Shown here piece by piece: positions 1-6,761 of a stretch of DNA of 13,073 bases (position 1 is its first letter; every line of letters starts with the position of its first letter). Both the position numbers and the translations under genes were made by a program. A model generated the notes under the pieces. That model was not told the DNA's origin. It did no database searches and saw nothing but the letters and a program-made list of their open reading frames with translations. Location: NCBI GenBank assembly GCA_018920255.1, contig JAHLMR010000013.1, forward strand, positions 1-13,073, in the 5' to 3' direction. The DNA comes from Candidatus Aenigmatarchaeota archaeon. Its GTDB lineage: Archaea > Aenigmatarchaeota > Aenigmatarchaeia > Aenigmatarchaeales > JAHLMR01.

Positions 1-304
1 TATATATTTGTGCATAGATTCTTGCATTATCAACTAAAATTCTTCCATCAGCAAGAAAACCACAAATTACAGCACCAATATTATCATCAATTTGTTGTAT
101 TTTATCGCTTGCAGGATTTTGTTTTAAAAGCTCAATAGATGGCTTATGAGCTATAAGTACAACACCTTCATTAAAAACTATTCCTATTGATGTTGTACCT
201 TTTTTTACTGCTTCTCTTGCATATTCAACTTGAAACAATCTTCCATCAGGTGAAAATGTTACAATTGCACGATCATAACCCATAAATTCTGGCATGCCTT
301 CCAC
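1..304 (-). CDS. psmA: Proteasome subunit alpha, N-terminal part (runs off left edge)
   Basis: Seen: reading the minus strand from 304 gives about 101 open codons with no stop before the edge. The product has the N-terminal signature of archaeal/eukaryotic proteasome alpha subunits: YDRAIVTFSPDGR, then FQVEYAREAVKKGTTSIGI, then a strand ending in ICGFLADGRILVDNAR. Family knowledge: alpha subunits form the outer heptameric rings of the 20S proteasome, gate substrate entry and are not catalytic; the usual length is about 240-250 aa, so over half lies outside. Start: a GTG at 304-302 lies five bases after a strong Shine-Dalgarno (GAGGTGG, plus-strand 310-316), giving V-EGMPEFMGYDR. In-frame ATGs at 295 and 283 are alternatives, but their spacing to that site is poor. 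In many archaea psmA heads the SBDS/exosome operon; that would lie off the window and cannot be checked here. Confidence 0.96.
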   Translation of the reverse strand, partial: MEGMPEFMGYDRAIVTFSPDGRLFQVEYAREAVKKGTTSIGIVFNEGVVLIAHKPSIELLKQNPASDKIQQIDDNIGAVICGFLADGRILVDNARIYAQIY

Positions 305-350
305 AAAAACCACCTCTTATTTTAATAAATTTTATTGTATTGTATTTAAA
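305..350 (-). promoter_or_regulatory. Promoter and ribosome binding site of psmA
   Basis: On the minus strand an archaeal TATA-like box TTTAAATA lies at 350-343. About 25 bases downstream puts the transcription start near 320, leaving a short leader that carries GAGGTGG (316-310) five bases before the GTG start. This gene therefore looks leadered with an SD, unlike the divergent gatD. The TATA assignment rests on motif and spacing only. Confidence 0.55.
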
Positions 351-367
351 GATTATTATTTATTATT

Positions 368-376
368 TTTATAAAT
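368..376 (+). promoter_or_regulatory. TATA box of the gatD-gatE-TPM operon
   Basis: TTTATAAAT is centred at 372, 25 bases before the ATG of gatD at 397, and there is no Shine-Dalgarno before that ATG. This spacing fits a leaderless transcript starting at or next to the start codon. The same nine-base box occurs before lemA at 4450-4458. Confidence 0.6.
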
Positions 377-396
377 TATGAATATAATTAAATTTT

Positions 397-1797
397 ATGC
401 AAGAATTAGAATACTCTAAAGAAATAAAAAAAGAATTATTGAAAGAAGGAATAAAAATTGGAGAAAGAATAAGAGTAATTAAAAATAAAATTATTTTAGA
501 AGGAATTTTGTTACCAAAGGGGGAATTTGGAGATAAAAATTCAATTGTTTTAAAACTAGATTCTGGATATAATATAGGAATAAAATATGAAAATGGGGTT
601 AAAATTGAAAAGGCAAAAACATCAGAACCAAAAAAAATAAAAACTGAAACAGAAATTGAATTAGGAAAAATAAAAGAAAAATTTCTTGAAAGTTTAAAAT
701 GGGATGAAACAAAACCAAAAATTTCTTTAATAGCAACAGGCGGCACAATAGCTAGTAGAGTAGATTATAAAACTGGTGGAGTTTATATGATAATGAAACC
801 AGAAGAATTTCTTTATAATATACCTGAATTAAGAAATATTATAAAAATACAAAGAATCATAAATCCATTTAATAAAGCAAGCGAAGATATGGATGTAAAC
901 GATTGGAAAATTATTGCAAAAAATGTTGCAAATGAGTTAAACAAATCAGAAGGGGTTATTATAACTCATGGTACAGATACTTTACATTTTACTTCAGCTG
1001 CTTTATCTTTCATGTTAAGAAAAAAATCTGAAAATTGGGATGAAAAACATTCTGTTTCAAAGCCAGTAGTTTTAGTTGGAGCTCAAAGATCTTCAGATAG
1101 AGGAAGTAGTGATACAGCAATGAATTTAATTTGTTCTTCATATTTAGCTATTTCAGATATTGCAAATATTGGAATATGTATGCATGGAAGTGAAAGTGAT
1201 GATTTTTGTTATTTTATTCGTGGTACAAAAGTAAGAAAAATGCACACTTCTAGAAGAGATGCATTTAAACCAATAAACGAATTTCCTATTGCAAAAATAT
1301 GGAATAACGGAAAAATAGAAATTTTAAACAAAAATATTAATAAAAGAACTAATGAAAAAGTAATTGCTGATTTAAAATTTAATGACAAAATAGCAATTTT
1401 AAAAGCATATCCTGGAAGCGAACCAAAACTAATAAAATTTTTAATAAAGAATGATTATCAAGGAATAATAATTGAAGGTACTGGTTTAGGTCATGTTCCA
1501 ATATTTGCCAAGAAATCATGGACAAATGAAATAAAAAATGCATGTGAGTCTGGAGTTTTTATAGGTATTACATCACAAACAATATTTGGAAGAGTTAATA
1601 AATATGTTTATAGAAACTTAAGAATTTTATCAAAACTTGGAGCAGTTCATTTAGAAGACATGCTTACAGAAGTTGCATATATAAAACTTGGATATATTTT
1701 AGGGCATACAAAAAAACTAGAAAAAATAAAATCTGTAATGCTTACTAATATTTCAAACGAAATTACAGAACGTTCTGTTGGAGGTTTTATCGAATGA
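397..1797 (+). CDS. gatD: Glutamyl-tRNA(Gln) amidotransferase subunit D (asparaginase-like)
   Basis: 466 aa, close to the usual GatD length. GatD hydrolyses glutamine and supplies ammonia to GatE, which amidates Glu-tRNA(Gln); the route is cytoplasmic and archaea-specific. Seen: an N-terminal small beta domain (about residues 17-75) and a charged linker, then an asparaginase fold from about 107. It carries ATGGTIAS (114-117 is TGGT), THGTDTLHFTSAALSF (T193, D194), VLVGAQRSSDRGSSDTAMNL, and RKMHTSRRDAF with K281. By analogy with L-asparaginases the catalytic set would be T117, T193, D194 and K281, so the enzyme looks intact. The N-terminal domain distinguishes it from plain L-asparaginase, and the adjoining gatE confirms the identity. 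The ATG at 397 is chosen because the TATA box sits 25 bases upstream (leaderless). Its stop overlaps the gatE start by four bases, suggesting coupled translation of the two subunits. Confidence 0.97.
   Translation: MQELEYSKEIKKELLKEGIKIGERIRVIKNKIILEGILLPKGEFGDKNSIVLKLDSGYNIGIKYENGVKIEKAKTSEPKKIKTETEIELGKIKEKFLESLKWDETKPKISLIATGGTIASRVDYKTGGVYMIMKPEEFLYNIPELRNIIKIQRIINPFNKASEDMDVNDWKIIAKNVANELNKSEGVIITHGTDTLHFTSAALSFMLRKKSENWDEKHSVSKPVVLVGAQRSSDRGSSDTAMNLICSSYLAISDIANIGICMHGSESDDFCYFIRGTKVRKMHTSRRDAFKPINEFPIAKIWNNGKIEILNKNINKRTNEKVIADLKFNDKIAILKAYPGSEPKLIKFLIKNDYQGIIIEGTGLGHVPIFAKKSWTNEIKNACESGVFIGITSQTIFGRVNKYVYRNLRILSKLGAVHLEDMLTEVAYIKLGYILGHTKKLEKIKSVMLTNISNEITERSVGGFIE
1780..1785 (+). promoter_or_regulatory. 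Shine-Dalgarno of gatE inside the gatD 3' end
   Basis: GGAGGT lies eight bases before the ATG at 1794 and is embedded in the last codons of gatD. It decides the gatE start, which lies within the ATGA overlap (1794-1797). Confidence 0.75.
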
Positions 1798-3620
1798 AAT
1801 GCGGTATAGAAATTCATCAAAGATTATCAACTAAAAATAAATTATTTTGTAATTGTTCAACATCAGCATTTATAGAATCTCCAGAAAAAAATATAATAAG
1901 AAAATTACGTGCAGTTTCAGGAGAATTAGGAGAAATTGATCAAGCCGCAATATACGAAGCAATAAAAGGAAAAGAATATATTTATCAGACTTTTCCAAGT
2001 TCTACATGTTTAGTTGAACTTGATGATGAGCCACCACACGAAATAAATAAAGAAGCATTAGAAATAGCTTTAAAAGTTGCATTAATGCTTAATTGTTATA
2101 TTCCTGAAGAAATTCATATAATGAGAAAAACTGTTATTGATGGAAGTAATACCTCTGGTTTTCAAAGAACTGCATTAATAGGGATAGGAACTGATAAATC
2201 TTTTATTGAAACAGCAGAAGGAAAAGTAAGAATAAAAGATATAAATTTAGAAGAAGAATCAGCAGGAATTGTAGAAATCCTTCCAGATTCAAAAATTATT
2301 TATAGATTAGATAGATTAGGAATTCCACTTATTGAAATAGGTACAAAAGCAGATATAAAGTCAGCATCTCAAGCAAAAGAGGTTGCTCTTAAAATTGGAA
2401 TGTTACTTCGTAGTACAGGAAAAGCAATGAGAGGTATAGGTACAATAAGACAAGATGTTAATATATCAGTAGAAGGTGGAGCAAGAGTTGAAATAAAAGG
2501 TTTGCAAGAAATTGATTTAATAGAAAAAATTATTGAGAATGAAATAAAAAGGCAAGAAAAATTAATTGAACTAAAAAACTTTCTTTTAAATTCATTAGAA
2601 GTTAAAGGTCCGTTTGATGTTACTAATATTTTTAAAGAAACGCAATGTAGATTTATTTCAGGAATAATAAAATCAGGTGGTTTAGTTTATGCTATTTCTG
2701 TAAAGGGTTTAGAGGGATTATTAAAAACAGAATTATGTCCAGGAAAAACTTTAGGACGTGAACTTGCAGATTATGCAAATGCCTATGGTTGTAAAGGAAT
2801 TATTCATAGCGATGAAGATTTAAAAAAATATTATTTAGAAAATGAGTTTAAGGAAATCTCAAAATTGTATCCTGGAGCAATTATAATTATTGCAGAGAAA
2901 AAAGAAATAGCAGAAAAAACAATAAAAGCAGTAGCTGAAAGAATAAAACAACTTATTGTAGGTGTGCCAGAAGAAACAAGAGTTGCTTGTCCTGATGGTA
3001 CAACAAAATACACAAGACCGCTTCCTGGAGGGCAAAGATTATATCCAGAAACAGACCTCCCTCCAATAACTATTAATAAAAAATATTTAAAGAAACTTTC
3101 AAAAAATCTTCCAGAAACTTGGGAAGAAAAATTAAAAAAATTTAATAAAATTCTTCCAAAAGAACTTTCAGAAGAAATAATTAGAAGTGAGTATTTAGAG
3201 TTTTTTGAAAAATTATATATGAAATATGATCCAAAATTAGTTGCAAATACTTTTATTTCAACAATTAAAGAATTAAAAAGAGATGGTTATGAAATATCAA
3301 ATATAGCTTTTGAGCATTTTGATGAAATTTTTGAAATGGTAAGCAAGAAAATAATTGGAAAAGAAGCAATACCAGAAATAATAAAAATTATTTCAAAGAA
3401 TCCAAATTTGAAAATAGAAGATGCTATAAAAATTTTAGGAATAGAAAAAATAAGTATTGAAGAATTAGAAAAAATAATAAAAAATATTTTTAATAAATAC
3501 CCAGATTTGTATAAAGAAAAGAAAGTTTCTGCATTAATGGGAGAAGTAATGAAAGAAGTTAGAGGAAAAATAGATGGTGCAATAGTATTTAAAAAACTAA
3601 AAGAGATGATTGAAAAATGA
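1794..3620 (+). CDS. gatE: Glutamyl-tRNA(Gln) amidotransferase subunit E
   Basis: 608 aa, near the usual 600-640. GatE is the kinase/amidase subunit: it phosphorylates the glutamate on Glu-tRNA(Gln) and transfers ammonia channelled from GatD. Seen in order: a GatB/GatE catalytic core opening directly with MKCGIEIHQRLSTKNKLFCNC; the family signature MRKTVIDGSNTSGFQRT near residues 110-125; RGIGTIRQDVNISV; a GAD-type insertion (about 280-390, with GLLKTELCPGKTLGRELADYA and GIIHSDEDL) that separates GatE from GatB; the return to the core at PDGTTKYTRPLPGG and YPETDLPP (about 399-425); and a helical, Lys/Glu-rich YqeY-like tail (about 460-608) expected to bind tRNA. The N-terminus is slightly shorter than in many GatE proteins, but the Shine-Dalgarno GGAGGT eight bases before the ATG supports this start. 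The gene overlaps the genes on both sides by four bases. Confidence 0.97.
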   Translation: MKCGIEIHQRLSTKNKLFCNCSTSAFIESPEKNIIRKLRAVSGELGEIDQAAIYEAIKGKEYIYQTFPSSTCLVELDDEPPHEINKEALEIALKVALMLNCYIPEEIHIMRKTVIDGSNTSGFQRTALIGIGTDKSFIETAEGKVRIKDINLEEESAGIVEILPDSKIIYRLDRLGIPLIEIGTKADIKSASQAKEVALKIGMLLRSTGKAMRGIGTIRQDVNISVEGGARVEIKGLQEIDLIEKIIENEIKRQEKLIELKNFLLNSLEVKGPFDVTNIFKETQCRFISGIIKSGGLVYAISVKGLEGLLKTELCPGKTLGRELADYANAYGCKGIIHSDEDLKKYYLENEFKEISKLYPGAIIIIAEKKEIAEKTIKAVAERIKQLIVGVPEETRVACPDGTTKYTRPLPGGQRLYPETDLPPITINKKYLKKLSKNLPETWEEKLKKFNKILPKELSEEIIRSEYLEFFEKLYMKYDPKLVANTFISTIKELKRDGYEISNIAFEHFDEIFEMVSKKIIGKEAIPEIIKIISKNPNLKIEDAIKILGIEKISIEELEKIIKNIFNKYPDLYKEKKVSALMGEVMKEVRGKIDGAIVFKKLKEMIEK

Positions 3621-4444
3621 AACGTATAATATCTTTAATAGTTTTATTTCTTTTACTTTCACTTCAAACATATTCTATTCCTTCTTATAAAGGATTTGTA
3701 AATGATTATGCAAATGTTATTTCTAATAATTATGAAGTTTTAATAAATAATTATTTACTTGAGTTAAAGAAAAATACAAGTGCAGAGGTAGTTATTTTAA
3801 CTGTAAATGATACAGAATCTTATACACCAAAAGAATATGCAACATTAGTTTTTAATACTTGGGGAATAGGGAAAAAAGAAAAGGATAACGGATTATTAAT
3901 ACTTGTTTCTATGAAAGATAGAAGAATAGAAGTAGAAACAGGCTATGGGCTTGAAGGTATTTTACCTGATTCTAAAGTTGGAAGAATTTTAGATGAAAAT
4001 GTTATACCATTTTTAAAACAAGGAAATTATGATGAAGGATTATATAGAGCAGTAATAAGTTTTGGAGAAGTAATAATGAAAGGTAAATCTGAAATATATG
4101 TAGAAGATAATGAAAATATTCAAAAGTTTTATATCTTTTTTGCTTTTTTTATTATATTAATATTTTTTAATTTTTTCAGAACAATATTAAAGGTTCCTAA
4201 GTGTCCTTATGATAAAACAAAAATGAAGCTTATTTTAACAAGAACAGAAAGAACAACAGGATTTTTCCCTCAAGAATTTTATATTGAAGTTTATAAATGT
4301 CCTAAATGTGGATATGGATTAGAAAGAAGAGAAAAGAGAAGAAAACATATTTTTATTATAGGTGGAATTGGAGGTACTGGAGGAGTTTTTGGAGGGTTTG
4401 GTGGAGGAAGGAGTGGCGGTGGTGGTGCAGGAAGAGGTTTTTAG
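3617..4444 (+). CDS. TPM-domain (YgcG-like) membrane protein with zinc ribbon and Gly-rich tail
   Basis: 275 aa. Seen: a signal peptide (about 1-21, hydrophobic core SLIVLFLLLSL); a TPM domain (about 25-150) with FVNDYANVIS, AEVVILTVNDTE, FNTWGIGKKEKDNGLLILVS, RRIEVETGYGLEG and LPDSKVGRILDENVIPFLKQGNYDEGLYRA; a transmembrane helix (about 171-191); a short zinc-ribbon-like element with CPYD (C196) and CPKCGYG (C228, C231); and a C-terminal run of glycines (about 250-275). TPM domains face the outside of the membrane; their biochemical role is poorly known, with phosphatase activity reported for plant relatives. The lemA gene just downstream is the family's recurrent neighbour. The ATG at 3617 overlaps the gatE stop by four bases, with a weak SD-like AGAGATGAT before it (3602-3610). 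In the ribbon, Asp stands where a second Cys would be expected, so metal binding is uncertain. The link to GatDE is probably only co-transcription. Confidence 0.88.
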   Translation: MKRIISLIVLFLLLSLQTYSIPSYKGFVNDYANVISNNYEVLINNYLLELKKNTSAEVVILTVNDTESYTPKEYATLVFNTWGIGKKEKDNGLLILVSMKDRRIEVETGYGLEGILPDSKVGRILDENVIPFLKQGNYDEGLYRAVISFGEVIMKGKSEIYVEDNENIQKFYIFFAFFIILIFFNFFRTILKVPKCPYDKTKMKLILTRTERTTGFFPQEFYIEVYKCPKCGYGLERREKRRKHIFIIGGIGGTGGVFGGFGGGRSGGGGAGRGF

Positions 4445-4449
4445 TAAAC

Positions 4450-4458
4450 TTTATAAAT
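4450..4458 (+). promoter_or_regulatory. TATA box of lemA
   Basis: TTTATAAAT lies just after the TPM stop codon, centred 27 bases before the lemA ATG at 4481, with no Shine-Dalgarno before that ATG. This suggests a separate leaderless lemA transcript in addition to any read-through from gatDE. The same box precedes gatD. Confidence 0.55.
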
Positions 4459-4480
4459 TAATATTCTATTCATTATTTCT

Positions 4481-5077
4481 ATGGAAAAAGACTTTTTTTC
4501 AAAACATAAGGTTGCTATAATTATTCTAATAGTTTTAGCAATAATAATTATATCAATAATTGGAATGTATAATAATTTTGTATATCTTCAACAAAATATT
4601 AATGCAAAATGGTCTGAAGTTGAAAATCAATATCAGCGTCAGGCAGATTTAATTCCTAATTTAGTATCTACTGTAAGTTCTGCTGTTAAAGTAGAAGTTT
4701 CACTTTTACAAAACCTTACTGCAGCAAGATCTGCATGGGCAAATGCAAAAACTCCCTATGAAAAGGATGTTGCAGGTGTTCAAATGTCAAATTCACTTGC
4801 AAATTTTATAGGTGCTGTTGCTGTAGCTGAAAACTATCCTCAACTTCAGGCAAATAAGCAATATACAGCTTTAATGGATGAACTTGCGGGAACTCAAAAT
4901 AGAATAGCTACAGCTAGAACAAGATATATAGAAGCAATTCAAAAATTTAATACTGCAATAAAAACTTTCCCAGGAGTTTTATTTGCAGGTTTATTTGGAT
5001 TTAAAGAAATAGAATATTATAAAGCAGAAATAAAATCATTATCAACACCGCAATTAGGTTCTGGAGTTTTACCTTAG
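4481..5077 (+). CDS. lemA: LemA family membrane protein
   Basis: 198 aa, the usual LemA length. Seen: a short charged N-terminus, one transmembrane helix (about residues 11-29), then the family signature MYNNFVYLQQNINAKWSEVE followed by NQYQRQADLIPNLV (about 30-63). The rest is long amphipathic helices (TVSSAVKVEVSLLQNLTAAR, and later ALMDELAGTQNRIATARTRY, EAIQKFNTAIKTFPG), matching the helical-bundle fold known for the family. It ends with LFGFKEIEYYKAE, typical of LemA C-termini. The bulk should lie outside the membrane, on the same side as the TPM domain. The molecular function is unknown; LemA and TPM/YgcG genes are often adjacent, suggesting a joint envelope role, which I infer rather than see. 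The start is supported by the TATA box 27 bases upstream. The small membrane gene at 5087 follows after nine bases. Confidence 0.95.
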   Translation: MEKDFFSKHKVAIIILIVLAIIIISIIGMYNNFVYLQQNINAKWSEVENQYQRQADLIPNLVSTVSSAVKVEVSLLQNLTAARSAWANAKTPYEKDVAGVQMSNSLANFIGAVAVAENYPQLQANKQYTALMDELAGTQNRIATARTRYIEAIQKFNTAIKTFPGVLFAGLFGFKEIEYYKAEIKSLSTPQLGSGVLP

Positions 5078-5086
5078 GCGTTTTTA

Positions 5087-5323
5087 ATGCTTTCAAATAA
5101 ATTAAAATCAAATTTAATTATATTTTTAATTTCTTTATTAATTTCATTTTTAATTGTTTTTCTTTTTGATATACATCATAGTTTTTATACATGGCCATTT
5201 GAATTAAAATTTATTTTTAATAATTCTGCACCATATTTTTTATTTACAATATTGGGTGGAATTATAGGACTTATATTTATAAAAATAATTATTTATGCTG
5301 TTAAAATTGAAAATAAGAAATAA
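5087..5323 (+). CDS. Small two-helix membrane protein, unknown function
   Basis: 78 aa. I do not recognise the family. Seen: a basic N-terminus (MLSNKLKSN), a first hydrophobic helix (about 9-28), a short aromatic loop with HHSFYTWPF, a second helix (about 48-70, with FTILGGIIGLIFIKII), and a charged end (KIENKK). The positive-inside pattern places both ends in the cytoplasm. It starts nine bases after the lemA stop and ends 17 bases before desulfoferrodoxin, so it is probably co-transcribed with lemA. The ribosome site is weak (an AGGCG overlapping the lemA stop). Codon use resembles its neighbours and the frame is open throughout, so it is more likely a real small gene than chance. A role with LemA/TPM is only suggested by position. 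Confidence 0.7.
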   Translation: MLSNKLKSNLIIFLISLLISFLIVFLFDIHHSFYTWPFELKFIFNNSAPYFLFTILGGIIGLIFIKIIIYAVKIENKK

Positions 5324-5331
5324 CTATATTT

Positions 5332-5337
5332 GGTGAT
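5332..5337 (+). promoter_or_regulatory. Shine-Dalgarno of desulfoferrodoxin
   Basis: GGTGAT, an archaeal anti-SD match, lies three bases before the ATG at 5341. This fixes the start and suggests translation from a leadered or polycistronic message rather than a leaderless one. Confidence 0.65.
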
Positions 5338-5340
5338 AAA

Positions 5341-5727
5341 ATGACAGAATTAGGTCAAGTCTATAAATGTCAGATTTGCGGAAATATTGTAAGTGTAATG
5401 CATGCTGGAATAGGAATACTGGTTTGTTGTGGTCAGCCAATGGTTTTATTGAAAGAGAAGATAGAAGAAGAAGGAAAAGAAAAGCACTTACCAGTTGTTA
5501 CAATAAATAAAAACAATATACATGTAAAAGTTGGTTCAATTGAACATCCGATGGAAAGCAATCATTATATTGAATGGATTGAGGTTATAACTGAAAATAA
5601 AAAATATATAAAATTTCTTTCTCCAGGATCTAAACCAGAAGCAGATTTTGAAATTAAAGATAAAATAATTGCTGTCCGTGAATATTGTAATGTGCATGGT
5701 TTATGGAAAAAAATAGTAAAAAATTAA
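5341..5727 (+). CDS. dfx: Desulfoferrodoxin (two-iron superoxide reductase)
   Basis: 128 aa, the usual length of the two-domain form. Superoxide reductase reduces superoxide to hydrogen peroxide without making oxygen, a defence typical of anaerobes; it is cytoplasmic. Seen: an N-terminal desulforedoxin domain with YKCQICG (C10, C13) and VCCGQPM (C29, C30), which would hold the rubredoxin-like Fe(Cys)4 centre; then the catalytic domain with EKHLPVV (E47, K48, H49), VGSIEHPMESNHYIEW (H69, H75) and EYCNVHGLW (C116, H119). The four His and one Cys match the Fe(II) ligands of the active centre, and E47/K48 the conserved residues that assist superoxide binding, so both centres look complete. Electrons normally come from rubredoxin or similar; no such gene is in view. 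The stop lies only six bases from the 3' end of the opposing mTERF-like gene. Confidence 0.97.
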   Translation: MTELGQVYKCQICGNIVSVMHAGIGILVCCGQPMVLLKEKIEEEGKEKHLPVVTINKNNIHVKVGSIEHPMESNHYIEWIEVITENKKYIKFLSPGSKPEADFEIKDKIIAVREYCNVHGLWKKIVKN

Positions 5728-5733
5728 TTATTT

Positions 5734-6702
5734 TTAATATTTTTCATAAAAATATTCATCACTTGAACGAAATATTCTAGCTAAAGGAAGGTGTTTACCC
5801 TTACCCTTTAAATACTTAATTCTTTTTTCAATACATTCTAAAGATCTCCCCAGGCATGCTGGAAAATTCTCTATTTCTTCTATACTATATCCATTTTTTT
5901 CTAAATATTTGATTTTTTCATTTAAACTTTCAATTTTATAATTTAGTATAGCAGGATAAGAATTAATTAATTTTTTAATATTAAATCCGTGTTTTTCTAA
6001 ATTTTTTATTTTTTCCTCAATTGTTTTTTTGTTCTGGCCTAAAAAATTTGGATTTAATTCTATAACGTTTTTTAATCTACATCCTATTTCTTCAAGATAT
6101 TTAATTTTTTCTTCTAAAGTTTCTATTTTAAGACCTATTATTGAAGGACATTTTTCAACAACTTTTATTGTATCTATATCATTTTCTTTTAAAAAACTAA
6201 TTTTTTCATTTATATTTTCTAGAGAATAGTTAAAAATCTGTGGAAATTTTTCTATTACTTTTTTTGAATCGATATTTCTTTTATTTAAATATTCTATAAT
6301 TTCTTCCATTTTTTCCTTTGAACAACCAATATCAATACGATTTAAAATTTTACAAGATTCAATTCCGTAATTAGATAAAAGATTATAAATTTCTTTTAGT
6401 TTTCCACTTCCATGACTAAAGAATTTATCATTACATTTTATTTCCGTACCGTCGTTTATTTCTTTCAAAAACTTATATGTATTTATTATTTCTTCATATG
6501 AAATTTCAACTTCAGATTTTGGAACTTTACCAAAAAGATATTCTATAAATAATTTCTTTTTTTCCTTTTCTCCATATTTTGTATTATTTTTTACTCTCCT
6601 TAATGGATTTTGATATTCCCTATAATTTGCGCCCTTTTTTACTAATTCCGCAAGTAACTTACAATCATATTCAAATTCACTTTTTTCAAAATTACTTTTC
6701 AT
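5734..6702 (-). CDS. mTERF-like helical repeat protein
   Basis: 322 aa, no signal peptide or membrane segment, very Lys/Glu/Ile-rich, so probably cytoplasmic. Seen: an unassigned helical N-terminus (1-110), then a degenerate repeat (about 111-142) and five repeats of 32, 32, 32, 32 and 31 residues (143-301). Each reads roughly G-x-x-[IL]-K-K-[VL]-I-x-x-x-P-x-[IL]-[LI]-x-x-x-x-E-[ST]-[IL]-x-E-K-I-K-Y-L-E-x, with prolines at 154, 186, 218, 250 and 281. A short tail (302-322) has RSSDEYFYEKY. The proline position, repeat length and final SLE-IEKRIKYL-G-SD-F-KY layout match the mTERF family (mitochondrial/plastid transcription termination factors), superhelical nucleic-acid binders. That assignment comes from pattern recognition, without a profile search. 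If correct, a DNA- or RNA-binding role in transcription or RNA handling is inferred. Its own TATA-like box lies about 30 bases before the ATG. Another alpha-solenoid family is the main alternative. Confidence 0.7.
   Translation of the reverse strand: MKSNFEKSEFEYDCKLLAELVKKGANYREYQNPLRRVKNNTKYGEKEKKKLFIEYLFGKVPKSEVEISYEEIINTYKFLKEINDGTEIKCNDKFFSHGSGKLKEIYNLLSNYGIESCKILNRIDIGCSKEKMEEIIEYLNKRNIDSKKVIEKFPQIFNYSLENINEKISFLKENDIDTIKVVEKCPSIIGLKIETLEEKIKYLEEIGCRLKNVIELNPNFLGQNKKTIEEKIKNLEKHGFNIKKLINSYPAILNYKIESLNEKIKYLEKNGYSIEEIENFPACLGRSLECIEKRIKYLKGKGKHLPLARIFRSSDEYFYEKY
5736..5756. terminator. Inverted repeat with T-runs at a convergent gene junction
   Basis: A perfect 9-base inverted repeat (arms AATATTTTT at 5736-5744 and AAAAATATT at 5748-5756, 3-base loop) lies at the 3' end of the minus-strand gene, overlapping its stop and last codons. 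TTTTT runs at 5731-5735 and 5740-5744 follow the dfx stop on the plus strand; T-runs are the usual archaeal termination signal. The arms are pure A/T and could arise by chance in this composition. Confidence 0.3.
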
Positions 6703-6727
6703 ATAAAATTAAATTTAAATAGAAAAA

Positions 6728-6736
6728 TACTTAAAG
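6728..6736 (-). promoter_or_regulatory. TATA-like box of the mTERF-like gene
   Basis: Minus-strand CTTTAAGTA is centred 30 bases before the ATG at 6702, and no Shine-Dalgarno precedes the ATG. A second candidate (TTTATAAT, near 6755-6748) would give a leader of about 25 bases. It lies in the 59-base gap after the M20 gene on the same strand, so read-through from that gene is also possible. Confidence 0.35.
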
Positions 6737-6761
6737 GTTTATTAGAATTATAAATTACTTG

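Noticed and set aside
305-396. Small gene or RNA between psmA and gatD
   Set aside because: Only 92 bases, fully used by two divergent promoter signals; no open frame or stable structure seen.
369-746. 125-codon minus-strand frame within gatD
   Set aside because: It lies wholly opposite well-supported gatD codons, is rich in Phe/Ser/Ile as expected from antisense AT-rich DNA, and has no promoter or ribosome site.
397-1797. Plain type I/II L-asparaginase instead of GatD
   Set aside because: The extra N-terminal beta domain, the RKMHTSRRDAF motif and the overlapping gatE gene identify GatD.
2831-3013. 60-codon minus-strand frame within gatE
   Set aside because: Opposite the conserved GatE core; no independent support.
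1794-3620. GatB instead of GatE
   Set aside because: The GAD-type insertion near residues 280-390 and the adjacent gatD are GatE features; no gatA or gatC is present.
6029-6229. 66-codon plus-strand frame within the mTERF-like gene
   Set aside because: Antisense of the helical repeats; the mTERF-like frame is longer, has periodic protein repeats and a promoter.
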